Translations under genes and position numbers: made by a program
The notes under the pieces: model-generated
Told to the model about the DNA's origin: nothing
The model's database searches: none
The model's input: only the letters and a program-made list of their open reading frames with translations
Assembly: GCA_040752835.1 (NCBI GenBank)
Contig: JBFMGG010000008.1
Location: forward strand, 124,001 to 188,000
Reading direction: 5' to 3'
Source: Campylobacterota bacterium
Lineage (GTDB): Bacteria > Campylobacterota > Campylobacteria > Campylobacterales > Sulfurimonadaceae
DNA length: 64,000 bases
Shown here: positions 55,810-64,000 of the stretch, piece by piece
Position numbering within the stretch: position 1 is the first letter of the stretch
Layout: the number at the start of each line of letters is the position of its first letter

Positions 55810-57536
55810 GTAAACATATCGTAATCGATCCGATCACGCGTATCGAGGGGCATCTGCGCATCGAAGCGGTGATTGACGACAACAACACGATCGTCGACGC
55901 CTACAGCTCGTCAACGATGTTCCGGGGAATCGAGGAGATTCTCAAAGGACGTGACCCGCGCGACTGCGGCCTGCTGGCGATGCGGATCTGCGGCGTCTGT
56001 ACGGGGACCCATTACCAGCGCTCCATCGAGGCGGTCGAACACGCGTTCGGCGTGACGATTCCCAAAAATGCCCGTCTGGTCCGGAACCTGATTCAGGGTG
56101 CGCTCTACGTCCACGACCACGTCGTCCATTTCTACCATCTCCACGCGCTTGACTGGGTCGACATCACCAAGGCGCTCGAAGCCGATCCGGCCAAAGCGGT
56201 TGCCGAAGCGCAAAAGTGGGCTTCCGTCGCGGGTGTCGCGGCGTGGGGCGACAGCGAATCGGCGTACAAAGCGGTGCAGGAACGGCTGACGAAATTTGTC
56301 AAACAAGGGCGCCTCGGACCGTTTGCCAAAGGGTACTGGGGGAACAAGCATTACAAACTCACCCCCGAACAGAACCTTGTCGCGGTTTCGCACTACCTCG
56401 AAGCGCTCGACCTGCAGCGCGACGCCGCGAAAATGCAGGCGATTTTCGGGGGGAAAAACCCGCATCCGCAGAGCATCGTCGTGGGCGGCGTCACCTGTGT
56501 GCAGGACATTCAGAACCCCGCGCGGATCGCCCTGTTTAAAAACCTGCTTCTTAAATTCCGCGATTTCATCAAACGCGCCTATCTCCCCGACGTCTACATG
56601 GCCGGGACGATGTATGCCGACGAAGCGCTGGACGGGACCGGCGGCGGGCTCAAAAATTATCTCAGCTACGGCGATTTCCGCCTCGACGACACCGAGTTTT
56701 ACAAATCGGCGCTCCTCTTCCCCAGCGGTATCGTCGTGGGCGGGGATATTTCCAAGGTGATCCCGCTCGATCAGGGAAAAATCGCCGAGGATGTCACCCA
56801 CTCGTGGTACGAAGGGGCCAAACCGCTGCACCCCTATGATGGGCAGACGATCCCCAACTACACGGGATTCGGTAAAAAAGAGGGGGGAATTGCCTACCTT
56901 GACACCGAGAAAAAATACAGCTGGATCAAGTCGCCGATTTACGACGATACCCGGATGGAAGTCGGACCGTTGGCCCGTATGGTCATCGGTGTGGCTGCCA
57001 AGGACGAGCGGATTACCAAATACGTCACCAACTTCCTTACACGCGGAAAACTGCCGACGTCGGTCCTGTTCTCGACCGTCGGGCGGACTGCGGCGCGTGC
57101 GATCGAGACCGAGCTGATGGCGGATGTGATGGTCGAATGGACCGACGAACTGGCCGCCAACGTCGCCGCAGGCGATCTGAGCACCTGGACGGAGTTTGAT
57201 TTCAACACCGTCAGCAAAAGCGCCAAAGGGTACGGAATGGCCGAAGCCCCGCGGGGGGCGTTGGGGCACTGGGTGCGCATCGAGGAGGGGAAAGTCGCCA
57301 ATTACCAGGCGATCGTCCCTTCGACCTGGAATGCCGGGCCGCGCGACTACAAAGGACGGATGGGGGCGTATGAATCGAGCCTTATCGGTACCAAAGTTGC
57401 CGATCCCGAACAGCCGCTGGAGATTTTGCGTACCATCCACAGTTTCGACCCGTGTATCGCGTGTGCGGTCCACCTTGTCGATACCAAAGGCAGAGAGCTC
57501 GGCGTCTACAAAGTCGACAGCGTTTGCGCGATCTAG
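55806..57536 (+). CDS. hydB: [NiFe] hydrogenase large subunit, membrane-bound uptake enzyme
   Basis: A 576 aa catalytic subunit of H2 uptake. Active-site ligands are in RICGVCTGTHY and DPCIACAVH. A 20-residue tail (LVDTKGRELGVYKVDSV...) after the last His is expected to be cut by the HyaD-type protease encoded downstream. It is co-exported with HydA through the Tat signal of the latter. It overlaps hydA by four bases, showing tight coupling. Confidence 0.97.
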   Translation: MSKHIVIDPITRIEGHLRIEAVIDDNNTIVDAYSSSTMFRGIEEILKGRDPRDCGLLAMRICGVCTGTHYQRSIEAVEHAFGVTIPKNARLVRNLIQGALYVHDHVVHFYHLHALDWVDITKALEADPAKAVAEAQKWASVAGVAAWGDSESAYKAVQERLTKFVKQGRLGPFAKGYWGNKHYKLTPEQNLVAVSHYLEALDLQRDAAKMQAIFGGKNPHPQSIVVGGVTCVQDIQNPARIALFKNLLLKFRDFIKRAYLPDVYMAGTMYADEALDGTGGGLKNYLSYGDFRLDDTEFYKSALLFPSGIVVGGDISKVIPLDQGKIAEDVTHSWYEGAKPLHPYDGQTIPNYTGFGKKEGGIAYLDTEKKYSWIKSPIYDDTRMEVGPLARMVIGVAAKDERITKYVTNFLTRGKLPTSVLFSTVGRTAARAIETELMADVMVEWTDELAANVAAGDLSTWTEFDFNTVSKSAKGYGMAEAPRGALGHWVRIEEGKVANYQAIVPSTWNAGPRDYKGRMGAYESSLIGTKVADPEQPLEILRTIHSFDPCIACAVHLVDTKGRELGVYKVDSVCAI

Positions 57537-57545
57537 GGGGAAAAC

Positions 57546-58253
57546 ATGAAACCCGGATACGAAAAAATCAAACGGATGACTCCCGCCATGCGGATCATCC
57601 ACTGGGTGAACGTGGTCTCCATCCTCGCGGCGGTAATCACAGGGCTTTACATCGCCCATCCCTATTACCAGAGTTTTATCGCCGACCCGGCGGTGGACAA
57701 ATACGTAATGGCGTGGAACCGCTGGATCCATTTCATCGGGGCGATTTTGCTCGACGTTACGTCGGTGGCGGTGGCATACCTCTACTTTTTCAGCCGGTTT
57801 GAAAAACCGTACAAAAAGCTGGTCCCCAACGCGCGGAACGTGACGGAGTTCAAAGAGGTGCTGATTAATCTGCTCACCCTCAACCGCCGCAAAAATTTCG
57901 ATTCCAGCCACAGCGACAGTTTCAATGTCGTCTATTTTACGATCATGCACCTGATGCTGATCCTGATGCTGCTGACCGGATTGCAGATGTATGTGCACGG
58001 CCTGGCGTCGGGCGAGAGCAGCATCGGCGCGTGGTGGCCGTGGATGCTTCACATGACGACCGACTGGACGTTGTGGGTGTTCGGCGGAAATATGGGGGTG
58101 CGGTACGTGCACCATCTAATGATGTGGTGGATCGTCGCATGGGTGATGTTCCATGTTTATTATCAGATATGGCGGACCATTTTCTGGCAGGAGGGGGATA
58201 TCGCCATCGCCTTCGGCGGGTCCAAATTCAAAAAAAGTTCCGAAACAGAGTAA
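57546..58253 (+). CDS. hydC: Hydrogenase cytochrome b subunit
   Basis: A 235 aa membrane protein with four helices. The haem-ligating histidines are in IIHWVNVVSI, RWIHFIGAI, FTIMHLMLILMLLTGLQMY and YVHHLMMWWIVAWVMFHVYYQIW. It accepts electrons from HydA and passes them to menaquinone. The pattern matches the HydC/HyaC family. It starts 9 bases after hydB. The fourth helix is followed by a cytoplasmic tail. Confidence 0.93.
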   Translation: MKPGYEKIKRMTPAMRIIHWVNVVSILAAVITGLYIAHPYYQSFIADPAVDKYVMAWNRWIHFIGAILLDVTSVAVAYLYFFSRFEKPYKKLVPNARNVTEFKEVLINLLTLNRRKNFDSSHSDSFNVVYFTIMHLMLILMLLTGLQMYVHGLASGESSIGAWWPWMLHMTTDWTLWVFGGNMGVRYVHHLMMWWIVAWVMFHVYYQIWRTIFWQEGDIAIAFGGSKFKKSSETE

Positions 58254-58273
58254 AATCCCCTATCGGATACGGT

Positions 58274-58289
58274 GGTGCCTTCGGGCACC
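58274..58289 (+). terminator. UUCG hairpin between hydC and hydD
   Basis: GGTGCC-TTCG-GGCACC is a perfect 6-bp stem closed by a very stable UUCG tetraloop, in the 88-base gap after hydC. No T-run follows, so it more likely stabilises the hydABC message or limits readthrough than stops it fully. Confidence 0.5.
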
Positions 58290-58341
58290 TCGGTTGAGAC
58301 CGCAGGGGCGGTTTTAGCCGAGTCAAACACAAAGGGCATTC

Positions 58342-58899
58342 ATGAAAAGCGTCGTGGTCGTCGGTATCGGCAATATCCTCTTCAAAGACGAAGGGGTGGG
58401 GGTGTATGCGGGACGGTATCTGGATGAAAACTACCGTTTCGAACCCTCCATCGACATCATCGACGGAGGGACGCTCGGATTCAAACTGATGACTTACTAT
58501 CAGTCCTACGACAAGGTGCTGATCCTCGATACCGTCTCCATCGACGATGCGCCCGGATCGGTCTACCACCTCCCGGCCGAGGCATTGATGGGGTTGGGAA
58601 GCTACCGTCAGACGGCTCATGAAGTGGAAGTCGTCGAAATGCTCGAAATCTGTTCGTTGCTGGATAAAATGGCCGACGTCAGCGTCGTGGGGATTATCCC
58701 CGAAGATATCGAAAGCGTCGAGATAGACCTTACCCCGACGCTGCACGGGCGGTTTGAAGCGATGATCGAAACGACGCTGGGCGAACTCAAAAAGGCCGGG
58801 ATCGAGGTCATCCCCAAAGAGAGCCCCAAGCCTCTCGCCCAGATCATCGATCTTTACGCCAATCCCACGATGGCATCGTTTCATGCGCTCAACCCCTAA
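58342..58899 (+). CDS. hydD: Hydrogenase maturation protease
   Basis: A 185 aa endopeptidase of the HyaD/HupD/HoxM family that cuts the C-terminal tail from the large subunit after nickel insertion. The N-terminus reads VVVGIGNILFKDEGVGVYAG, with Asp and Glu binding nickel, then DGGTLGFKL and ILDTVSIDDAPGSVY. HydB and the fused hydrogenase's large subunit both have tails of the kind it cuts; only one protease is present in the window. Confidence 0.93.
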   Translation: MKSVVVVGIGNILFKDEGVGVYAGRYLDENYRFEPSIDIIDGGTLGFKLMTYYQSYDKVLILDTVSIDDAPGSVYHLPAEALMGLGSYRQTAHEVEVVEMLEICSLLDKMADVSVVGIIPEDIESVEIDLTPTLHGRFEAMIETTLGELKKAGIEVIPKESPKPLAQIIDLYANPTMASFHALNP

Positions 58900-58908
58900 G
58901 GAATAACC

Positions 58909-60828
58909 GTGGCGTTCATTTTCGAAATCGGGTGCGATACCCATCAAAAGACGATTGCCAATACGCTGGTGTCGATTCTCCGCCTTTACGGAATCGAGGC
59001 TTCGGTCACCCAGGACAAAGGGCGCATCACCTGTGCGATGAATCAGGACCATCCGAGACTGCAGGAGGCGTTTGACGCGATGGGTTCGCTCCTCCCCGCA
59101 TCGCTCTTCATGCGCGGCAGTTCACACCGCTTTGACGATACCCGCATGACGCAGCTCCCGGAGTTCCTGGAACGTCTCCCGTTGGGCCTCGGGGTGTGTC
59201 CGCGCTGTATGCGCGAGATGTTCGATCCCGCTTCACGCCGTTACTATTATCCTTTCACTTCATGCAACCATTGCGGGGGGCAGTACGCATTTTTCGAAGC
59301 GTACCCTTATGTTCGGGAGAATACGGCGCTGCGCGCTATTTCTCCTTGCCCGGCGTGCACGGAAGAGTTTTCCGAAGATGCGTTTCGTCAGGGGTACCCG
59401 CAGATCGGATGTCCCGAATGCGGTGTCGAGGTGACGCTGCGGGAGGGGGAAACCCTTTGGTGCGCGAAGTCCTCGGCCGATTTTAAAGCGTTGTTCGAAC
59501 GTGCCGCCGCCGCCGTGGCCCGAGGTGAACGGGTCCGTATCCAAACGACGATGGGGGTTCGCACGTTTGCGCTCCCGGCTGCGGCGAGTGATGATTCGAT
59601 CGTGATGGTATTCGACGCATCGAAACTGAGCGAGCTTTTTTCGCTGATCGATGAAGAGTTCAACGCCCTTCTTTCCCTCGAACGCCCCATCTTGCACGTC
59701 GCGCTCAAAGACCCGTTTTTCAAAGCGTCATTGGGCGATACGGTCGACGCCCAGTACGCCGATGACGGATTTACGCTGCTGCTGGGACGCGAGCTGATCG
59801 GATTGGGAATCGGGGCGGCAGTTTACAGCACCGACGAGGGAGCCGATGCCGATGTGATGATCGGATACGACATCGCCATCAACACCCAGTCTCCCATGCG
59901 CCTATTCCTCAACAAAGAAGTCCGCTTCGTCGCACAGGGGGAGAGGGGAAGCTTCCCGGCCTATATCGCTCCGGCGGTCGATGTCGCCGGTTTCGCCCAT
60001 TCGCTGGCCGCGGTCCGTGTGGGAGAGAAGATGCTGATCGACCGCCCCGAACACCTTGGGGGGACGACGACGTCGAAAGTCAATGCGCTTGCGGGGGAGG
60101 AACTGGGATTTTCGCACGGGAATCTTCACCGTTTCGATCAGGACACGGCCTCGTTCATGGCGGTTCTGGCGGAAAACGGTCTGCGCAAAAACAGCGCCGT
60201 TTGCGCCTACTTCGACGAAACGATCACTTTTTTGTACACCAAAGGCGAGCACATCACCCGCGTCATTCCCGCCGAACCGTTCGTCTCTTCGGGGCTGATC
60301 GGACGGATCGGATCGTTGCGCGAGGGATCGGACCGTCTGATCGACAACCTCCGGCTGCAGCGTGCCGAATTGTACGGTGTGCTCGAAACCATCGAAGGTT
60401 CATCGTGTTCTTTGTTCGAAGCGGCCGCAATGATCGTCGGGCTGAAAAATCCGGGGATGAACGCCCTTGTCAAAGAAGCCCTTCGTTTTGTCGGTAAAGG
60501 GGGGCTGCAAATCGATACGAAACTGCGGGACAACCGTTTTGATTCGGTCGCTTTTCTGGCCAGCATCATCAGCTATCGCCTCGCCGACGTTCCGACGCCG
60601 CTGTTGTGTTATTCGGTTTTCGAGTCGTTGGGAGACTATTTCAGTGATATACTTACTGAACTTAAAAACCGTTCCAAAGCGGAACATGTGGTGTTGTGCG
60701 GAAGTGGGTTTGCCAATCAAAGCCTTTACAGCCGCGTAATGCGAAACCTCAAAAACACGCCGCCGGTATTGTCGCGGAGTTTTCCGATAGGGAGGGAAAA
60801 TGGAGTCGTCGGAGGGATTTATCTCTAA
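58909..60828 (+). CDS. hydE: HydE: HypF-like maturation protein lacking the acylphosphatase motif
   Basis: A 639 aa protein built like HypF. It has four CxxC pairs (Cys97/100, 119/122, 147/150, 168/171) in the same zinc-finger frame as HypF (CPRCMREMFDPASRRYYYPF), and a C-terminal half with a decayed Kae1-like signature (VLCGSGFANQSLYSRV). The N-terminal acylphosphatase motif GxVQGVGFR is missing. Wolinella and Helicobacter hyd operons end with a HydE required for hydrogenase activity, which I take this to be. It begins 9 bases after hydD and overlaps hypF by 29 bases. Confidence 0.8.
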   Translation: MAFIFEIGCDTHQKTIANTLVSILRLYGIEASVTQDKGRITCAMNQDHPRLQEAFDAMGSLLPASLFMRGSSHRFDDTRMTQLPEFLERLPLGLGVCPRCMREMFDPASRRYYYPFTSCNHCGGQYAFFEAYPYVRENTALRAISPCPACTEEFSEDAFRQGYPQIGCPECGVEVTLREGETLWCAKSSADFKALFERAAAAVARGERVRIQTTMGVRTFALPAAASDDSIVMVFDASKLSELFSLIDEEFNALLSLERPILHVALKDPFFKASLGDTVDAQYADDGFTLLLGRELIGLGIGAAVYSTDEGADADVMIGYDIAINTQSPMRLFLNKEVRFVAQGERGSFPAYIAPAVDVAGFAHSLAAVRVGEKMLIDRPEHLGGTTTSKVNALAGEELGFSHGNLHRFDQDTASFMAVLAENGLRKNSAVCAYFDETITFLYTKGEHITRVIPAEPFVSSGLIGRIGSLREGSDRLIDNLRLQRAELYGVLETIEGSSCSLFEAAAMIVGLKNPGMNALVKEALRFVGKGGLQIDTKLRDNRFDSVAFLASIISYRLADVPTPLLCYSVFESLGDYFSDILTELKNRSKAEHVVLCGSGFANQSLYSRVMRNLKNTPPVLSRSFPIGRENGVVGGIYL

Positions 60829-63049
60829 ACGTCTGCTCATTACACTCCGGGGGATTGTACAGGGGGTCGGTTTCCGCCCTTTTGTCTACCGTATCGCCAA
60901 ACGCTACGGGATACGCGGATACGTGACCAATACCCCCGAAGGGGTTTTGATCGACGCCGAAGGACGGTCCCTCGAAGCGTTCCTCCATACCCTTCAGAAC
61001 GATTTGCCCCCTTTGGCGCGGATCGATGCGCTGGAGGCCTCGGAGGAGGCCGTGGTCGGGCATGAGGCGTTTGAAATCCGTGAAAGCCGGATGGGGGAAG
61101 GGAGTACGGCGATTCCCCTTGAAAGCGCACTGTGCAACGCATGTGAACGCGAGATGCGCGATCCTTCCAACCGCCGTTACGGCTATCCTTTCATCAACTG
61201 CACCGACTGTGGACCCCGGTACACGATCATGCAGATACCTCCTTACGACCGCGTCCGTACGTCGATGAAACATTTTGCGATGTGCGACGCGTGCCGCGCG
61301 GAATACGACGATCCCAGATCACGCCGGTTCCATGCCGAACCGATCAGCTGTCCCGAATGCGGGCCGAAGCTCCGGCTGCTCGACGCTGCGGGCAACGAAA
61401 TCCGAGAAAATCCGATCGAAGGGGCTGCCAGACGGCTGAGGGAAGGGAAGATCGTCGCGCTCAAAGGGCTGGGGGGATTTCACCTGATGTGCGACGCCAC
61501 GTCCGAAGCGGCGGTGGTCGATCTTCGCCGCCGCAAACGCCGCCGTGCCAAACCCCTGGCGGTGATGTTCGCTTCGATGGAACAGTTGCGCTTCCACGCC
61601 CGGATCGATGAGGATGAAGCGGCGTTGATCGAGGGGAACATCAAGCCGATCGTCCTCGTGGATGCCGATCCCGCATCGTCGCTGGCCCCCTCGGTCGCAC
61701 CCGGGATCGGTCGCATCGGGGTCTTTCTTCCCTATACCCCGCTGCACCGGATGCTCTTTGAATCGGTTGATTTTCCGCTGGTGGCCACCAGCGCCAATAT
61801 CAGCGACGAACCGATCCTCATCCGGGCCGAAGAGGTGATCCAGAGACTCGGCGACGTCGTCGACGCGATTCTCGATCATGACCGGAGCATCGTCAACGGG
61901 CTCGATGACGCCGTCGTCCAGGTGGCGGGCGGGAAGACGCTGATGCTTCGAATGGGGCGGGGATACGCGCCGTGTACGTTTTTGCTTCCCGCACCGTTGC
62001 CCAAACCCCTTTTGGCGGTCGGTGCGCATCAAAAAAGCGCCGTGGCGCTCGGAGTCGGCCGTAGCCTCGTCCTGGGCGGTCACATCGGGGACCTGGGAAG
62101 TATCGAAGCCGAGGAATATTTCGAGCGCAACGTTCATACCCTGGAGCGCTTTTACCGCTGCACGCCCGAAGTGATCCTCCACGACGCCCATCCCGCTTAC
62201 GCATCCACCCGATACGCTTCGCAGCGGACCAAAACGACCGCCGCGGTACAGCACCACTATGCCCACATACTCGCCTGCATGGCCGAACACGCCCTGAAGG
62301 AAACGGTGATCGGATTTTCGTTTGACGGGACGGGATACGGAGAAAACGGGACGATGTGGGGCGGCGAGGTACTGATCGCCGACGTCAGGGGATATGAGCG
62401 GATCGGGTTTATCAAACCTTTTGCCCTGTTGGGAGGAGACAAAGCCATCAAAGAGCCGCGCCGCATCGCTTTGGCGTTATTGTTCGAACGCTATTCTCTT
62501 GACGAAGTACTCGCGATGGACATCCCTGCGACCGCAGCGTTCTTGCCGCATGAAATCCGGCAGCTCCACCATATGTGGAGCAAGAATCTCAACGCTCCGC
62601 GATCGAGTTCGATGGGACGGCTCTTCGACGCGGTCGCATCGCTGGGGGGATTCGTCCAGAGTCTCGATTACGAAGGGCAGGGGGGGCTGATCATGGAAGG
62701 TTACGTGCGGGAGAGGGAGGCGGAACCGTTTACGTTTACGATTGAAGAGGGATGCATCGACGTCTTGGGGATGGTGGATCAGATCATTGCTCTTCTGCCT
62801 TCGGAAGAGGCGAAATACACCATCGCCGGACGCTTCATCGCCACGGTCTCCTCGATCATCGAAACGTTGGCGTCGCGTTACCCCGATCTTCCCGTCGTCA
62901 TCGGGGGCGGGGTATTCCAAAACCGCGCGCTGATGAGCCGCCTGTACCGCCGTTTTGAGGGCAAACGGTTTTATGCCCAGCAGCGTACCCCCATCAACGA
63001 CGGTTCGATCGCGCTTGGGCAGGCATGGTGGGGCGTCCACAACGTTTAG
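60800..63049 (+). CDS. hypF: Carbamoyltransferase HypF
   Basis: Makes thiocarbamate for the cyanide ligands of the [NiFe] site. The product (749 aa) has an acylphosphatase domain (GIVQGVGFRPFVYRIAKRYG, residues 18-37), two zinc-finger blocks (CNACEREMRDPSNRRYGYPF, CTDCGPRY, CDACRAEY, CPECGPK), a YrdC-like domain (KGLGGFHLMCDA, RKRRRAKPLAVM), and a C-terminal Kae1-like domain (FDGTGYGENGTMWGGEVL, GGGVFQNRAL). All parts are complete. The start lies inside hydE, and the downstream gene runs the other way with a 4-base overlap. Confidence 0.96.
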   Translation: MESSEGFISKRLLITLRGIVQGVGFRPFVYRIAKRYGIRGYVTNTPEGVLIDAEGRSLEAFLHTLQNDLPPLARIDALEASEEAVVGHEAFEIRESRMGEGSTAIPLESALCNACEREMRDPSNRRYGYPFINCTDCGPRYTIMQIPPYDRVRTSMKHFAMCDACRAEYDDPRSRRFHAEPISCPECGPKLRLLDAAGNEIRENPIEGAARRLREGKIVALKGLGGFHLMCDATSEAAVVDLRRRKRRRAKPLAVMFASMEQLRFHARIDEDEAALIEGNIKPIVLVDADPASSLAPSVAPGIGRIGVFLPYTPLHRMLFESVDFPLVATSANISDEPILIRAEEVIQRLGDVVDAILDHDRSIVNGLDDAVVQVAGGKTLMLRMGRGYAPCTFLLPAPLPKPLLAVGAHQKSAVALGVGRSLVLGGHIGDLGSIEAEEYFERNVHTLERFYRCTPEVILHDAHPAYASTRYASQRTKTTAAVQHHYAHILACMAEHALKETVIGFSFDGTGYGENGTMWGGEVLIADVRGYERIGFIKPFALLGGDKAIKEPRRIALALLFERYSLDEVLAMDIPATAAFLPHEIRQLHHMWSKNLNAPRSSSMGRLFDAVASLGGFVQSLDYEGQGGLIMEGYVREREAEPFTFTIEEGCIDVLGMVDQIIALLPSEEAKYTIAGRFIATVSSIIETLASRYPDLPVVIGGGVFQNRALMSRLYRRFEGKRFYAQQRTPINDGSIALGQAWWGVHNV

Positions 63050-63729
63050 ACTCTCGCCTCCAGCCATAGCCGTTTGAGGATGTGCGACTGCTCGGGGAGG
63101 GGGTAGTTGAATTTGAATTCGGCCTCTTTGAGATAATAGACGAAGTGCTCCGATTCTACCCCGCGGTACTCCAGGATGAACGATTCGAAAAATCCCCAGA
63201 AACGGGTGATCGCATTGTTTCGTTTCTGGAGCTTCGCAATGCGGTTGAGACGGAGAAACTTCGTGAACTCCCGATAATAGACGTCGTGTAGATTGTCATC
63301 GAGAAACTGCTGTTTGTAGCGGTGCAGGGAGGGCATCATCAGGGTGTAGACCCATCCGCCGTAATCGAACGTAATAAAATTGTGGGCGTCGAAAATATGA
63401 CGTTCGTCGTGGCGCTTGGCCGCTTCGAGATAGATGTATTCTTCGTACTCCCCGATCGCTTCGGAACGGTTCTGGTAACGGAGTTCGAGATGTTCGGTAA
63501 TGAGGGTGCGGAGCCGATCGTAGCGTTTTTTGACGGTGACGTAATTGAGGTTCAGCTCCCGTGCGGCGGCGGACGCGTTGGCACCGGTGCAAAACGCATC
63601 GATGACCGCCATATCGGTGTGCAGTTTGGAGGGGCTGTATTTTTTCCGGCACGACGGGCATTTGACCATTCCCTCGGCCAGATGATAGAGCCTTCCCCCG
63701 CAAAAAATGCATTGTATCGTCGGTTCCAT
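63046..63729 (-). CDS. Transposase-derived DNA-binding protein (IS1595/ISXO2-like), possibly domesticated
   Basis: A 227 aa protein. The N-terminus is a zinc ribbon (CIFCGGRL ... CPSCRKKYSPSKLHTD), followed by a helix-turn-helix (SAAARELNLNYVTVKKRYDRLR). The C-terminal region AITRFWGFFESFILEYRGVESEHFVYYLKEAEFKFNY recalls the end of ISXO2/IS1595 transposases. The catalytic DDE residues cannot be placed with confidence, and no inverted repeats are seen around it. It may be a domesticated regulator or an IS remnant. The ATG at 63729 matches the zinc ribbon start. Confidence 0.6.
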   Translation of the reverse strand: MEPTIQCIFCGGRLYHLAEGMVKCPSCRKKYSPSKLHTDMAVIDAFCTGANASAAARELNLNYVTVKKRYDRLRTLITEHLELRYQNRSEAIGEYEEYIYLEAAKRHDERHIFDAHNFITFDYGGWVYTLMMPSLHRYKQQFLDDNLHDVYYREFTKFLRLNRIAKLQKRNNAITRFWGFFESFILEYRGVESEHFVYYLKEAEFKFNYPLPEQSHILKRLWLEARV

Positions 63730-63850
63730 AGCGACTATTGTAGCATCTCTTGGTCCTGAAACCATATAAGAATTTCCCTTTTTTAGATTACTTTCATTCT
63801 AAAAAAATATAATACCTGAATAATGATTCATAAATAAAGGCGGCAGAGCG

Positions 63851-64000
63851 ATGGAAATAGGGTTGCTGGTAATTTTCTGGTACGGCATTCTTCACGCTTT
63901 CGGTCCCGACCATCTCACCGCCATTGCCGATTTCTCGATCGGCAAAAACGCGCGCAGGACGTTTTTCACCGTCGGTGCGTTTGCCATCGGGCACGGGGTT
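63851..64000 (+). CDS. Probable nickel permease, 3'-truncated by window
   Basis: Only the first 50 residues are visible. The first helix has GILHAFGPDHLTAIAD, which carries the H-x4-D-H nickel-binding motif of NiCoT-type permeases, although the usual RHAFDADH wording differs. Placed after hydrogenase maturation genes, it may supply nickel. Gene continues beyond the window. Confidence 0.65.
   Translation, partial: MEIGLLVIFWYGILHAFGPDHLTAIADFSIGKNARRTFFTVGAFAIGHGV

Noticed and set aside
55911-58115. A 734-codon open frame antisense to hydB and hydC
   Set aside because: It mirrors a high-GC coding sequence, its composition is abnormal (His, Arg and Val rich) and it has no motif. The plus strand carries clear hydrogenase genes.
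58909-60828. hydE as a broken copy of hypF
   Set aside because: The frame is intact over 639 codons, the zinc-finger cysteines are kept, and hyd operons of Wolinella and Helicobacter end with such a gene.

Overview
The window reads as a Campylobacterota (Epsilonproteobacteria) chromosome, most like the Sulfuricurvum/Sulfurimonas group. I infer this from gene content, not from a database search. The pointers are a sigma-54 response regulator of FlgR type that stops after its AAA+ domain, a hydABCDE-type hydrogenase operon that includes a HypF-like HydE, an LPP20-family protein beside flgR, and paired PII/ammonium-transporter genes.

Region 1 (1-12616) is a surface-polysaccharide locus around metK. 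It holds several glycosyltransferases of families GT2, GT4 and GT9, an O-antigen ligase/polymerase-type membrane protein, and the complete dTDP-L-rhamnose set in the order rfbA-rfbC-rfbD-rfbB on the minus strand. The minus-strand run from rfbA down to the ligase is tightly packed with short overlaps and is probably one operon. Region 2 (12778-34169) is housekeeping: two identical tRNA-Asn genes, a radical SAM protein, hemE, a YqhA-type protein, asd, flgR with two small exported proteins, gyrA, a glnB-amt-glnB-amt cluster, a phosphohexomutase, pyrC, a two-component system, exbB/exbD, a 2OG-Fe(II) oxygenase, two membrane proteins, groES-groEL and a tRNA-Met.

Region 3 (34156-47401) is an integrated mobilizable element of about 13.2 kb inserted at the 3' end of the tRNA-Met gene. 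It is bounded by 19-bp direct repeats and carries AGGGGTA repeats near both ends. It encodes a P4-type integrase, an AlpA-like regulator, a Rep-like protein, and a transfer module ordered as in plasmid RP4: trbJ-trbK-trbL, then traK<-oriT->traJ-traI. A CATCCTG/CCCG nic site lies between traK and traJ. No ATPase, coupling protein or other pore gene is present, so it probably borrows a helper's secretion system while supplying its own TrbJKL. Its cargo is an AT-rich three-gene minus-strand operon: a ParB-like protein, an unknown protein with a possible nuclease core, and a D12-class adenine methyltransferase. This is a candidate undescribed defence or modification system.

Region 4 (47534-64000) is a [NiFe]-hydrogenase island with three small/large subunit pairs. 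The first small subunit is fused to an FAD/NAD(P)-dependent oxidoreductase with a bacterioferritin-associated-ferredoxin-type cluster site, and it keeps a decayed Tat motif in mid-protein. This suggests a cytoplasmic NAD(P)-linked enzyme derived from an exported one. The second pair has a TetR regulator upstream and a large subunit that ends exactly at the terminal active-site histidine, as in H2-sensing hydrogenases. The third is the Tat-exported, cytochrome b-linked HydABC with HydD protease and HydE, followed by hypF. A transposase-derived gene and the start of a probable nickel permease close the window.
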